From the NCBI RefSeq assembly GCF_013817205.1, contig NZ_JACDDD010000002.1, positions 34,744 through 98,743 of the forward strand: a DNA stretch of 64,000 bases. Direction: 5' to 3'. The position numbers and the translations under genes were made by a program. Below the pieces are notes generated by a model, which was given only the letters and a program-made list of their open reading frames with translations, did no database searches and was not told the DNA's origin. Numbering within the stretch: the stretch's first letter is position 1; every line of letters begins with the position of its first letter. Shown one piece after another: positions 1 through 8,877 of the stretch. Source of the DNA: Polaromonas sp. GTDB taxonomy: Bacteria > Pseudomonadota > Gammaproteobacteria > Burkholderiales > Burkholderiaceae_C.

Positions 1-950
1 CCCTGAAGCCGGGTCTGTTCACCGCATCCGGAAGAGACCTCGCCGGGCAAGTCTGGTGGGACGACCTGGGCGTCACGGTTCCCGCAGAGAACACACCCGA
101 CGCCTGGCTGGCAGGGCAGGACTGCTGCAGTGCCGGCGGGCGCGCCGAGGTCCGCCACAGCAGCCACAAGGGCACGTTCGGCGACGTGGCCGTCATTGGC
201 GGCGAGTCGAAGGGCAGCACCCACATGGCCGGCGCCGCGCTGCTGGCCGGCCGTGCGGCCCTGCATGCCGGTGCCGGGCGGGTGTTTGTTGCCTTGCTGG
301 GCAGCCCGAGCCTGACCCTGGACCCGCGGCAGCCCGAACTGATGTTTCGCAACCCCGGGGCTCTGGACTTGGCCCACCAGACAATCGTTTGCGGTTGTGG
401 CGGCGGCAATGCCGTCGCCGCAGTACTGCCAAAAATTTTGTCGAAGGCGCCAGCCCTGGTGCTCGACGCCGATGGGCTCAACGCCGTGGCCGGTGACACG
501 TCCCTGCAAGCCCTGCTGCGCGCCCGGGCTGCGAGAGGCTGGCGCACCATTCTGAGTCCGCATCCGCTGGAGGCCGCGCGCCTGCTCGGCAGCTGCACGA
601 CCGACGTGCAGTCGAACCGCCCGGAAGCGGCAAAGCGGCTCGCCACGCAATTTCAGTGTGTGGTGGTACTCAAGGGTTCCGGCACGGTGATTGCCGCGCC
701 AGCCGCCATTCCGGTGATCAACCCTACCGGCAATGCGCGCTTGGCCACGGCCGGCACCGGCGATGTGTTGGCAGGCATGTTGGGCGCGGCACTGGCCGCC
801 GGGCTGCCGGCTTTTGAAGCTGCCTGCGGCGCGGTATTCCAGCATGGCCAGTTCGCGGACAACTGGCCGCCGGGGCAGGCACTGACCGCCTCGGAGTTAG
901 CCCAGAACCATCAGGCCGATCTGCAGCAAGAGCAGCAGCACCAGCGCTGA
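1..950 (+). CDS. nnr: NAD(P)H-hydrate epimerase/dehydratase, 5' end outside the window
   Basis: The reading frame is open from base 3, so the gene starts before the window. The first residues (KPGLFTASGRD) look like the end of the YjeF N-terminal epimerase domain. The rest is the ADP/ATP-dependent (S)-NAD(P)H-hydrate dehydratase domain, which repairs hydrated NAD(P)H. Family signatures are GGESKGSTHMAGAA, the LDADGLNA motif, LSPHPLEAARLLG, and the NPTGNARLATAGTGDVLAG nucleotide-binding stretch with its catalytic GTGD. The C-terminal tail (about 18 residues, rich in Q and H) reads through the 3' end of the convergent yggT gene, overlapping it by 54 bases. The dehydratase assignment is firm; the epimerase half is only inferred because it is cut off. 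Confidence 0.9.
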   Translation, partial: LKPGLFTASGRDLAGQVWWDDLGVTVPAENTPDAWLAGQDCCSAGGRAEVRHSSHKGTFGDVAVIGGESKGSTHMAGAALLAGRAALHAGAGRVFVALLGSPSLTLDPRQPELMFRNPGALDLAHQTIVCGCGGGNAVAAVLPKILSKAPALVLDADGLNAVAGDTSLQALLRARAARGWRTILSPHPLEAARLLGSCTTDVQSNRPEAAKRLATQFQCVVVLKGSGTVIAAPAAIPVINPTGNARLATAGTGDVLAGMLGAALAAGLPAFEAACGAVFQHGQFADNWPPGQALTASELAQNHQADLQQEQQHQR

Positions 951-1457
951 CAGGTCGACCCCGCCGATTTGCGGGATCACCCGGCGCAGCGGCGCCAGCA
1001 GGGGCTCGGTCAGGCGTCCCAGCAGGCCATATATCGGCGAGCCGGGCTGCACCCAGGAAGTGATCGCAAACGCCAGCACGGCGATAAAAGCCACCTGCAG
1101 GGCCACGCGCAGCAGCATCTTCAGCGCGCCCAGCAGCAAGGCCGGCAGCAACATGGGGCTGACAACCTGCATGGCGCCGGACAACATGCCGATCAGCAGC
1201 ACACTGAGCAAAACATACAGCAGCGCCAGCACAAAGGCTGCCAGCACGCTGGCCCAGTCCACACGTGATTGCGCCACTGCGGTGGGCAGCACGCGGCGCA
1301 GGGGCTTGACGATCCAGTCGCTGACCGCCATCACGAAGATCCCCGGCTGAGCGCGCATGTTGATGCGCAGGTAGTTCATCCAGGCGCGCAGCAGGGCCGC
1401 ACCGATCAGCACAAAAAACAGTGTTTCAAGCAGAAACGCCAGGATCCGGATCAGCAT
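897..1457 (-). CDS. YggT family integral membrane protein
   Basis: The 186-residue protein is very hydrophobic, with about four to five membrane segments arranged as two similar YggT modules. Each module has a membrane segment followed by a P-L-R-R-V-L/I-P motif (KPLRRVLP near residue 52 and APLRRVIP near residue 160). The family has no firmly assigned enzymatic role; it has been linked to osmotic tolerance and cell-envelope or division functions in some bacteria. The 3' end overlaps the convergent nnr gene. It lies 5 bases downstream of the RNase R stop on the same strand, so the two are probably co-transcribed. Confidence 0.85.
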   Translation of the reverse strand: MLIRILAFLLETLFFVLIGAALLRAWMNYLRINMRAQPGIFVMAVSDWIVKPLRRVLPTAVAQSRVDWASVLAAFVLALLYVLLSVLLIGMLSGAMQVVSPMLLPALLLGALKMLLRVALQVAFIAVLAFAITSWVQPGSPIYGLLGRLTEPLLAPLRRVIPQIGGVDLSALVLLLLLQIGLMVLG

Positions 1458-1462
1458 GCTGC

Positions 1463-3802
1463 TCAGCGCCTGGGTTTCTTGCTGCCGGATTTGCGGCTGG
1501 CGCTGCCGGCAGACTTCTTGACCGCCGCTTTCAGCGACTGGATCGGGGAGGCCGCCGTGCGGCTGCCTCCGGCGCTGCTGCCACGTCCACTGGCGCCTTG
1601 CCCGCTTCGCTTGTCGCCGCGTTTTTCCGCACGTTTGTCGCCACGCTCACCGGCGCCACGGGCCGATCCGCGCTCCTGCTCGGGCAGGTCGCCGGCGCGC
1701 CCGCCAGTCTTGTCCTTCATGGCCCGCGTCAGCAACTCCTCGCCCTCGCGAACCAGGCGGAAGTCGATCTTGCGGCCGTCCAGGTCCACGCGGCTGACCT
1801 GCACCCGCACCCGTGTGCCGATGGCATAACGGATGCCGGTGCGTTCGCCACGCAACTCCTGGCGCGCCTCGTCGAACTTGAAGTACTCGCCACCCAGTTC
1901 AGTGATGTGCACCAGGCCTTCGACATACATGGCGTCCAGTGTCACGAAGATGCCAAAGCCGGCAGCCGAGGTGACCACACCGCCGAACTCCTCGCCCAGG
2001 TGTTCGCGCATGTATTTGCACTTGAGCCAGGCTTCGACGTCGCGGCTGGCCTCGTCGGCGCGCCGCTCATTCGCGCTGCAATGCAGGCCGGCGGCCAGCC
2101 ACGCCAGCTGGTCCACACTGAATTTTTTCGGCTTTTGCGTTGGGTCGCTGACACGCGATGCCAGCCGCTTGGACAACTTGGCCTCGGCCTCCCCCGGCGT
2201 CGGCAGGGTCGGCAACTGGTAAGTCGTCTGGTTCAGGATGGCCTTGATGACGCGGTGCACCAGCAGGTCGGGGTAGCGCCGGATCGGGCTGGTGAAGTGG
2301 GTGTAGGCCTCGTAGGCTAGGCCGAAGTGGCCGTTGTTCATCGGCGTGTAAATCGCCTGCTGCATGGAGCGCAGCAGCATGGAATGGATTTGCTGCGCAT
2401 CGGCACGGTCCTTGGTCGCCACGGCAATTTGCTGGAATTCGCCGGGGCTCGGGTCGTCGCTGATGGTCATGCCCAGGCCGATGGCCTTGAGGTAGTTGCG
2501 CAGCATGTCTTTTTTCTCGGGTGTCGGCCCTTCGTGCACCCGGAACAGGCCCACATGTTTGCTCTGCGAGATGTAGTCGGCTGAACACACATTGGCCGCC
2601 AGCATGGATTCCTCGATCAGCCGGTGCGCAACGTTGCGTGTGCGCGGCACGATTTTTTCAATCCGGCCGGCGTCGTCGCAGACGATCTGGGTTTCGGTGG
2701 TTTCAAAATCCACCGCACCACGAACGCTGCGCTCCTTGAGCAATGCCTGGTAGACGTCGTGCAGGTCCAGTAGGTGCGGCACCAGGACCTTGCGCTGCGT
2801 CGCCTCGGGCCCGCGCGTGTTGCCGAGGATGGCAGCGACTTCGGTGTAGGTGAAACGCGCGTGGCTGAACATAACGGCCGGGTAAAACTGGTAGGCGTGA
2901 ACCTCACCCTTGGCGTTGACCAGCATGTCGCAGACCATGCACAGGCGCTCGACATTCGGGTTGAGCGAACACAGGCCGTTGGACAGTTTTTCCGGCAGCA
3001 TGGGAATCACGCGGCGAGGGAAATAAACACTGGTCGCACGGTCGTAGGCATCGACGTCGATCGCGCTGCCCGTCTCGACATAGTGACTGACATCAGCAAT
3101 CGCGACCAGCAGGCGCCATCCTTTGCCGCGCCCCACCTTGGTCGGCTCGCAATAAACTGCGTCGTCGAAATCCCGGGCGTCTTCGCCGTCGATGGTCACC
3201 AGCGGAACGTCGGTCAGGTCCACGCGGCCTTTTTTATCCGCCGCCCGCACCCCATCGGGCAGGGCGCGCGCGAGGGCCAACGCTGCATCACTGAACTCAT
3301 GCGGCACACCATATTTGCGCACGGCGATTTCAATCTCCATGCCGGGATCGTCGATCTCGCCGAGCACTTCCTTGACGCGCCCCACCGGCTGGCCGAACAG
3401 CGCTGGCGGCTCGGTCAGTTGCACCACCACAATCTGGCCGGTTTTGGCAGTACCCGTGGCCCCCTTGGGGATCAGCACATCCTGACCATAACGCTTGTCT
3501 TCCGGCGCCACCAGCCAGACACCGCTTTCCTGCAGCAGACGGCCAATGATGGGGTTGGATGAACGCTCGATGATTTCGGTGACCCGTCCTTCGGGACGGT
3601 TCTTGCGGTCGTGCCGCACGATGCGCGCCTTGACACGGTCCTTGTGCAACACGGCACGCATTTCATTGGGCGGCAGGTAGATATCGGCCTCGCCGTCGTC
3701 GCGTTGCACGAAGCCGTGGCCATCACGGTGGCCCGAAACAGTGCCTTCAAATTCGGCAAGCAGCCCGGCGCCCTGGCCGGTACTTTGGGTAGTTGTTTTG
3801 AT
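1463..3802 (-). CDS. rnr: Ribonuclease R (3'-5' exoribonuclease)
   Basis: This RNB-family exoribonuclease degrades structured RNA. It has an N-terminal cold-shock/OB region (FEGTVSGHRDGHGFVQRDDG), a catalytic RNB domain with the TIDGEDARDFDDAVYCEP metal-binding aspartates, a C-terminal S1 domain, and a basic Ser/Lys/Arg-rich tail ending KKPRR, as in other RNase R proteins. The start is a problem. The frame stays open upstream into the tRNA-Leu gene on the other strand, but no ATG or GTG precedes the conserved domain. A good purine-rich ribosome site (AAGAAGAGAG) sits 7 bases before an ATC codon at 3802, used here as a tentative start. A TTG at 3847 is the alternative but has no visible ribosome site. 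The function is certain; the start is not. Confidence 0.88.
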   Translation of the reverse strand: MKTTTQSTGQGAGLLAEFEGTVSGHRDGHGFVQRDDGEADIYLPPNEMRAVLHKDRVKARIVRHDRKNRPEGRVTEIIERSSNPIIGRLLQESGVWLVAPEDKRYGQDVLIPKGATGTAKTGQIVVVQLTEPPALFGQPVGRVKEVLGEIDDPGMEIEIAVRKYGVPHEFSDAALALARALPDGVRAADKKGRVDLTDVPLVTIDGEDARDFDDAVYCEPTKVGRGKGWRLLVAIADVSHYVETGSAIDVDAYDRATSVYFPRRVIPMLPEKLSNGLCSLNPNVERLCMVCDMLVNAKGEVHAYQFYPAVMFSHARFTYTEVAAILGNTRGPEATQRKVLVPHLLDLHDVYQALLKERSVRGAVDFETTETQIVCDDAGRIEKIVPRTRNVAHRLIEESMLAANVCSADYISQSKHVGLFRVHEGPTPEKKDMLRNYLKAIGLGMTISDDPSPGEFQQIAVATKDRADAQQIHSMLLRSMQQAIYTPMNNGHFGLAYEAYTHFTSPIRRYPDLLVHRVIKAILNQTTYQLPTLPTPGEAEAKLSKRLASRVSDPTQKPKKFSVDQLAWLAAGLHCSANERRADEASRDVEAWLKCKYMREHLGEEFGGVVTSAAGFGIFVTLDAMYVEGLVHITELGGEYFKFDEARQELRGERTGIRYAIGTRVRVQVSRVDLDGRKIDFRLVREGEELLTRAMKDKTGGRAGDLPEQERGSARGAGERGDKRAEKRGDKRSGQGASGRGSSAGGSRTAASPIQSLKAAVKKSAGSASRKSGSKKPRR

Positions 3803-3972
3803 AACTGATCTCTCTTCTTGAGATGGTTGATTGTCGAAATTCAGCAAAAAACGCGCCGGTGACCGGTCCGCATCTGCTTGTTGTGGGAGCAGCCAAAACA
3901 GCTGCAATGTGGACGAAAATTTTTGAAGTCCGCCCCGGAAAAACCATTCTGTAATGGTACACTGCTGGCTGT

Positions 3973-4057
3973 GCCCGGGTGGCGGAATTGGTAGACGCGC
4001 ACGGTTCAGGTCCGTGTATCGCAAGATGTGGAGATTCGAGTTCTCTCCCGGGCACCA
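3973..4057 (+). tRNA. tRNA-Leu(CAG)
   Basis: An 85-nt class II tRNA. The acceptor stem pairs GCCCGGG (3973) with CCCGGGC (4047-4053), followed by A and an encoded CCA (4055-4057). The anticodon loop TTCAGGT gives CAG, reading CUG, the main leucine codon in a high-GC genome. A long variable arm follows, as expected for leucine tRNA. It is divergent from rnr. Confidence 0.96.
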
Positions 4058-4090
4058 GATACAACAAAACCAGCAAAAACTGGAGCTAAC

Positions 4091-4119
4091 AAGGCCGCTG
4101 CCAACCCAGCGGCCTTTTT
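4091..4119 (+). terminator. Rho-independent terminator of tRNA-Leu
   Basis: A perfect 10-bp stem (AAGGCCGCTG with CAGCGGCCTT), a 6-nt loop and a T run at 4115-4119. It lies 33 nt after the tRNA CCA end and before the convergent rimO stop. Confidence 0.9.
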
Positions 4120-4157
4120 GCTTTCAGGCGCCTTGCAAGCCACCGTTGCAGGCTTTC

Positions 4158-5567
4158 TCAGACCGGTAGAGCCACCAGGTCGTGGCCCTGGGTTCCAACA
4201 ATCCGGGCCTTGGTGAATTCCCCGACTTTCAGCGTCTTGCTTATTTTTTCCGGTGGCAACAGCTTCACCACGCCATCGATCTCGGGCGCATCGGCATAAC
4301 TGCGGCCCACGCCGCCTTTTTTGCCCATGCCAGGGGCCGAATCCACCAGTACCTGCATGGTGGCACCCACGCGCTGCTGCAGCTTCTGGCTGGAGACCGC
4401 CTCGGCCACCGCCATGAAGCGCGCCCTGCGCTCTTCACGCAGTTCCGTCGGCAGCATGCCGGGCAACTGGTTGGCGGTAGCGCCGTCCACCGGGCTGTAG
4501 GCAAAGCAGCCGGCACGGTCAATCTTCGCTTCGCGCATGAAGTCAAGCAGGTGCTCGAACTCGGCCTCGGTCTCGCCAGGAAAGCCGGCAATGAAAGTGC
4601 TGCGAATCACGATCTCTGGGCACATCTCGCGCCAACGCGCGATACGCTCCAAGTTTTTCTCGCCGCTGGCCGGACGCTTCATGCGTTTGAGCACGTCGGG
4701 ATGGCTGTGCTGCAGCGGAACGTCGAGGTAAGGCAGCACCTTGCCGCTGGCCATCAGGGGAATGATCTCGTCAACGCTGGGGTACGGGTACACATAGTGC
4801 AAACGCACCCAGGCGCCGTAGGGCTCGGCGATCTCGCCTAGCGCCTGCACCAGTTCCAGCATGCGGGTCTTGACGGGCTTGCCGTCCCAGAAACCGGTGC
4901 GGTACTTGACGTCTACGCCGTAGGCCGAAGTGTCCTGGCTGATCACCAGCAATTCCCTGACGCCGCCTTCAAACAGTGCGCGCGCCTCACCCAGCACATC
5001 ACCAATCGGGCGCGACACCAGGTCGCCGCGCATCGAAGGGATGATGCAGAAGGTGCAGCGGTGGTTGCAGCCTTCGCTGATCTTCAGGTAGGCATAGTGG
5101 CGAGGTGTCAGTTTGATGCCTGCAATGCCGAAGGAGTTAGGCACCAGGTCCACAAACGGGTCGTGCGGCTTGGGCAGATTCAAGTGCACAGCATCCATCA
5201 CCTCCTGGGTGGCGTGTGGGCCGGTGACGGCGAGCACACTGGGGTGCATTTGTCGCACCAGATTGCCACCGCCATCGCCAGATTTGGCGCCCAGGCAACC
5301 GGTCACGATGACGCGGCCGTTTTCAGCCAACGCTTCGCCGATGGTGTCCAGGCTTTCCTTCACGGCATCGTCGATAAATCCGCAGGTGTTGACGATGACG
5401 AGGTCCGCACCCTCAAAGGTTTTGGAGGTCTGGTAACCCTCGGCGCTCAGTTGCGTGAGGATCAGTTCAGAATCGGTCAAGGCCTTGGGGCAACCGAGGC
5501 TGACAAAGCCGACGCGCGGGACCTTGTTCGGGGATGTGATGGGTGCGGGGGAAGGGACAGAACTCAT
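4158..5567 (-). CDS. rimO: Ribosomal protein S12 methylthiotransferase RimO
   Basis: A radical SAM methylthiotransferase that adds a methylthio group to an aspartate of ribosomal protein S12. The UPF0004 domain carries cysteines C26 ([12 protein letters not shown]), C62 ([14 protein letters not shown]) and C91 (VTGCLGAK) for one [4Fe-4S] cluster. The radical SAM motif is C167-x3-C171-x2-C174 ([18 protein letters not shown]). A TRAM domain occupies the C-terminus. The 469-residue length fits the family, and the [12 protein letters not shown] and [14 protein letters not shown] signatures separate RimO from MiaB. It is a single gene transcribed toward the tRNA-Leu terminator. Confidence 0.97.
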   Translation of the reverse strand: MSSVPSPAPITSPNKVPRVGFVSLGCPKALTDSELILTQLSAEGYQTSKTFEGADLVIVNTCGFIDDAVKESLDTIGEALAENGRVIVTGCLGAKSGDGGGNLVRQMHPSVLAVTGPHATQEVMDAVHLNLPKPHDPFVDLVPNSFGIAGIKLTPRHYAYLKISEGCNHRCTFCIIPSMRGDLVSRPIGDVLGEARALFEGGVRELLVISQDTSAYGVDVKYRTGFWDGKPVKTRMLELVQALGEIAEPYGAWVRLHYVYPYPSVDEIIPLMASGKVLPYLDVPLQHSHPDVLKRMKRPASGEKNLERIARWREMCPEIVIRSTFIAGFPGETEAEFEHLLDFMREAKIDRAGCFAYSPVDGATANQLPGMLPTELREERRARFMAVAEAVSSQKLQQRVGATMQVLVDSAPGMGKKGGVGRSYADAPEIDGVVKLLPPEKISKTLKVGEFTKARIVGTQGHDLVALPV

Positions 5568-5632
5568 GCTTGTATTGTCTCAGAGCGGGCTGTCAGGCGC
5601 CGGTCCCTCAGCAAAGCACCTTCAGGACGGTG

Positions 5633-6229
5633 TCAGCGCTTGAGCCCGAGCGCAGCCAGCATCTGCTCGCTCTGCTTTTGCATCTGCTCCTGCATTTGGG
5701 TGAACACGGTTTTGGACTGCTCGACGTAGCTGCCCATCATGCCCTGCATCATCGGCGACTGAGCGTTCATGAACTGCGCCCACAATTCAGGCGTGAGGCC
5801 TTTAGACTGCTCGCTCATCTTGACCTGCAAGTCCATGAAGGACTGGACGTTTTTTTCGAGATAGCTGCCCATGAAGCTCTGCATCGCATTGCCGTAAAAA
5901 CGGATGATGTTGCCCAGCACCGCCTCGGTGAACATGGGGGCGCCACCGGTCTCTTCTTCGAGGATGATCTGCAGCATGATGCTGCGCGTCAGGTCTTCGC
6001 CAGTCTTGGCATCACGCACAACAAAGTCGGCGGTGGCCATCACGAGTTGCTTGACGTCGGCCAGCGTGATGTAGGTTGAGGTGTCGGTGTCGTAGAGCCG
6101 GCGATTCGGGTACTTCTTGATGATGCGCGTTTTGGCGGTCTTGCCCTTGCCTGCAGCGGCTTTGCCGGACAACGGGCCCGGGTTGGCGGCGTGGTTGTTT
6201 GGCGAACTGACGGGCTTGCTTTTTGGCAC
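5633..6229 (-). CDS. phaR: Polyhydroxyalkanoate synthesis repressor PhaR
   Basis: PhaR binds both DNA and PHB granules and represses phasin and related genes until polymer accumulates. The N-terminal DNA-binding domain is clear (RIIKKYPNRRLYDTDTSTYI, then LADVKQLV). It is followed by the PHB accumulation regulatory domain (RSIMLQIILEEETGGAPMF) and a Met/Gln-rich, probably coiled-coil C-terminus (MQEQMQKQSEQM) typical of granule-associated regulators. The start is GTG at 6229, supported by AGGAG 8 bases upstream. The leading 35 residues before the domain are low-complexity. Other PHB genes in the window (3HB dehydrogenase, phaZ) are not in the same operon but could be targets. Confidence 0.93.
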   Translation of the reverse strand: MPKSKPVSSPNNHAANPGPLSGKAAAGKGKTAKTRIIKKYPNRRLYDTDTSTYITLADVKQLVMATADFVVRDAKTGEDLTRSIMLQIILEEETGGAPMFTEAVLGNIIRFYGNAMQSFMGSYLEKNVQSFMDLQVKMSEQSKGLTPELWAQFMNAQSPMMQGMMGSYVEQSKTVFTQMQEQMQKQSEQMLAALGLKR

Positions 6230-6367
6230 TGGGCGAACTCCTGCGATGGCTGCCTGTGCCGATGCGCAGGACGGACTTTCATTCTAGGAAGTATGTATAC
6301 CAACAATCCCCTTGGTTTACCCTGTGTGCACTGCGGAGACCGCAGCGATCAGGAAACTCCGGGAATT

Positions 6368-6444
6368 TGGTAGGCGCGATTGGACTCGAACCAACGACCC
6401 CCACCATGTCAAGGTGGTGCTCTAACCAGCTGAGCTACGCGCCT
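6368..6444 (-). tRNA. tRNA-Val(GAC)
   Basis: A 77-nt tRNA on the minus strand. The acceptor AGGCGCG pairs with CGCGCCT, discriminator A, with encoded CCA at 6368-6370. The anticodon stem CCACC/GGTGG encloses the loop TTGACAT, giving GAC (reads GUC and GUU). The T-arm GGTTCGAGTCC is canonical. Confidence 0.96.
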
Positions 6445-6481
6445 AAGGACTGTTCGACCTCGCCATTGTAGCAGGAGAATA

Positions 6482-6560
6482 TGGCCCCCACGCTCGTGCA
6501 CTGCGTGTAACTCGCTGCCCCCCGAGGGGGCGCGTTTTCCTTGGGGCGGCCCTGCGGAAA
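6482..6560 (+). repeat. Dispersed repeat family B, copy 1
   Basis: Begins GCCCCCACGCTCGTGCACTG and contains the CCCCCCGAGGGGGCG palindrome followed by CGGCCCTGCGG. Related copies are at 33041-33133 (inverted) and 61254-61355. It is intergenic, between tRNA-Val and the relA 3' end, and may act as a hairpin on either strand. Confidence 0.6.
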
Positions 6561-6603
6561 ACTTCTCGCATTCTTCTCACTGCAGCTGGTGACCACACCC
6601 GCA

Positions 6604-8868
6604 TCAGCGCCTCCGTGCGGAACGCACACCGCCGACCTCCGCAACAATGGCCAGCACCTGATTGAGCCGCCCCGAGTCTGCCACCTCGACCGTGAAAGTC
6701 ATCCAGGCGGTACCGCCGCGGTTGTCCTTGACCGAGGTGGTTTGTACGCCGATGACGTTCATTTTTTCCTTCGCGAACACTTCTGAAATGTCGCGCAGCA
6801 AGCCCTGGCGATCGGCCGCCTCAATGGCAACATCCACCGGGTAGACCGAACTGCCGCTGGTTTTGGGCTGACTCCATTCGACCTCAATCACGCGGTCAGG
6901 GCTGCCGCCAGCCATGTTGCGGAAGTTGCTACAGTCGCTACGGTGAATGCTCACGCCCTTGCCCTTGGTGACAAAGCCAAGAATGGCATCAGGCGGTGCC
7001 GGCTTGCAGCACTTGGCAAGCTGGGTGAGCAACGAGTCTATGCCCACCACCAGCACCCCGCCCTTGCCGCCGCCGGACTTGCTGGGTCTGGGTTTTTTCG
7101 CCAGCACGTAGTCATCCTGCGTGGGCGGTGGCTCGGGCGGCTTGAGCATGTTTTCAATGGTGCGCAACGACAACTCGTCCTTGCCCACCACTTCGAACAA
7201 ATCCTCGGCGCTCTTGAAACCCAGCTGGGTCGCCACGTCCTCCAGCTTCATCGCGGTTTTGCCTTCGCGCTGCAGCAGCTTTTCCACCGCCTCGCGTCCA
7301 CGAGCCACAGTTTGCGTCAAGGCCTGCGCGTTGAACCAGGCGCGCACCTTGGACCTGGCCCGGTGGCTCGCCAGAAAACCGAGCTCAGGGTTGAGCCAGT
7401 CGCGCGAGGGCCCACCCTCTTTGGTAGTGACAACCTCGACAGTCTGACCGTTCTGCAGCGGGGTATTCAAGGGCACCATGGCGCCGTCCAGCCTGGCGCC
7501 GCGGCACCGGTGACCGAGGCTGGTATGCACGCTGTACGCGAAGTCCAGCGCCGTCGCACCTTGCGGCAGCTCAATCACGGCCGCATCGGGCGTCAGCACA
7601 TAAATGCGGTCCTCGAACAGGCCTTGCGTGGACTCACGCGCTTTCGCGGACGCCGGCCCGGACAGATCGCGCTCCCAGGCCAGCAGCTGGCGCAACACCG
7701 CGATTTTTGCGTCGTACTCGCTGCTGGCCGACACCCCGCTGTAGCCTTTGGCGCCGGCTTCCTTGTAGGCCCAGTGAGCGGCCACCCCATGCTCGGCATG
7801 GTCATGCATGGCCTGTGTGCGGATCTGAATCTCGACTGCCCGTTGCTGAGCGTCGCGCACCACCGTGTGCAGCGACTGGTAGCCGTTGGACTTGGGCTTG
7901 GCGATGTAGTCGTCGAATTCTCCCTCCACCGGCGTGAAGTTGGCATGCACAAAGCCGAGCGCCGCATAACAGCCCTTGACGTCCGCAGCGATCACACGCA
8001 ACGCGCGGATGTCAAAGACCTGCGCGAAGTCCAGCGACTTGCCGCGCATTTTCTTGACGATGCTGTAAATGTGTTTGGGCCGGCCCTGCACGAGCGCAGC
8101 GATGCCGGCGCTGTTCAGCGCACGTTCGAGTTGCGCGCGCAGCGCCTCCATGAAACCCTCGCGCTCGGCGCGTTTTTCGTCGAGCAGGCGTGCGATCTGT
8201 TTGTAGGTGTCAGGTTCAAGAAAGCGGAAGGCCAGGTCCTCCATCTCCCACTTGATCTGCCAGATGCCAAGACGGTTGGCCAGTGGCGCAAACACATGCA
8301 GGGACTCGCGCGCCACGGCCAGCGGCGCCTGCTGCCGGATCGACGCAAAGTGACGCAAGGTCTGCAGGCGAGATGCCAGCCGCAGCATGACAACGCGCAA
8401 ATCGCGCGAGAACGCCAACAACATCTTTCGCACATTTTCTGTCTGCGCCGCCGGGTCTTCCGTCAGCTGCGCCTTGGCATCGGCGACACGGGCCTGCCTT
8501 TGCACATTGACCAGCTTGGTGGTCTCAATGGCCAGCGTGGCGAAGTTGGCGCCGAAGGCCTTGGCAATGACCTCCTGCGGCTTGTTCAGGTGCGCACAGG
8601 CATGCACCAGGTAGGTGGCGGCCTGCATGGCTTCCGAGCCGCCTATGGCCTTGAGGATGGCCGCAACGCCATCGGCATGCGCGAGGATGTTTTCACCCGT
8701 ATCCAGCAGTTCGCTCGCAATGAGGGGCTCGGCGAATGCGCGCGCCCGAACCAGGGCATGCGGCTGGTCCGACAGGCTGTCCGCCGTGGCCGTCACGATG
8801 GACGCATTGGCTGTTGCTTGAATGCGCACTGCAGGCGAGGCACCCTGCCCGCCCCCGGTATGTTTCAT
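6604..8868 (-). CDS. relA: (p)ppGpp synthetase RelA (hydrolase-dead RSH protein)
   Basis: A long RSH protein (754 residues) that makes the stringent-response alarmone from ATP and GTP or GDP. Order of domains: a degenerate N-terminal HD domain, the synthetase domain (YSIVKKMRGKSLDFAQVFDI, DDYIAKPKSNGYQSLHTVV), the TGS domain (IYVLTPDAAVIELPQGATAL), and a C-terminal ACT domain (VAIEAADRQGLLRDISEVFA). The HD region reads YLVHACAHLNKPQEVIAKAFG and lacks the His-Asp pair and downstream acidic motif of SpoT-type hydrolases. That argues for a RelA-type synthetase rather than a bifunctional enzyme. The CKPAPPDAI/HRSDCSN zinc-finger-like region is also present. Confidence 0.93.
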   Translation of the reverse strand: MKHTGGGQGASPAVRIQATANASIVTATADSLSDQPHALVRARAFAEPLIASELLDTGENILAHADGVAAILKAIGGSEAMQAATYLVHACAHLNKPQEVIAKAFGANFATLAIETTKLVNVQRQARVADAKAQLTEDPAAQTENVRKMLLAFSRDLRVVMLRLASRLQTLRHFASIRQQAPLAVARESLHVFAPLANRLGIWQIKWEMEDLAFRFLEPDTYKQIARLLDEKRAEREGFMEALRAQLERALNSAGIAALVQGRPKHIYSIVKKMRGKSLDFAQVFDIRALRVIAADVKGCYAALGFVHANFTPVEGEFDDYIAKPKSNGYQSLHTVVRDAQQRAVEIQIRTQAMHDHAEHGVAAHWAYKEAGAKGYSGVSASSEYDAKIAVLRQLLAWERDLSGPASAKARESTQGLFEDRIYVLTPDAAVIELPQGATALDFAYSVHTSLGHRCRGARLDGAMVPLNTPLQNGQTVEVVTTKEGGPSRDWLNPELGFLASHRARSKVRAWFNAQALTQTVARGREAVEKLLQREGKTAMKLEDVATQLGFKSAEDLFEVVGKDELSLRTIENMLKPPEPPPTQDDYVLAKKPRPSKSGGGKGGVLVVGIDSLLTQLAKCCKPAPPDAILGFVTKGKGVSIHRSDCSNFRNMAGGSPDRVIEVEWSQPKTSGSSVYPVDVAIEAADRQGLLRDISEVFAKEKMNVIGVQTTSVKDNRGGTAWMTFTVEVADSGRLNQVLAIVAEVGGVRSARRR

Positions 8869-8877
8869 GACAAGACT

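Noticed and set aside
3803..4024. Longer RNase R start reading into the tRNA-Leu gene
   Set aside because: It would place coding sequence across a complete tRNA and add residues with no similarity to the family.
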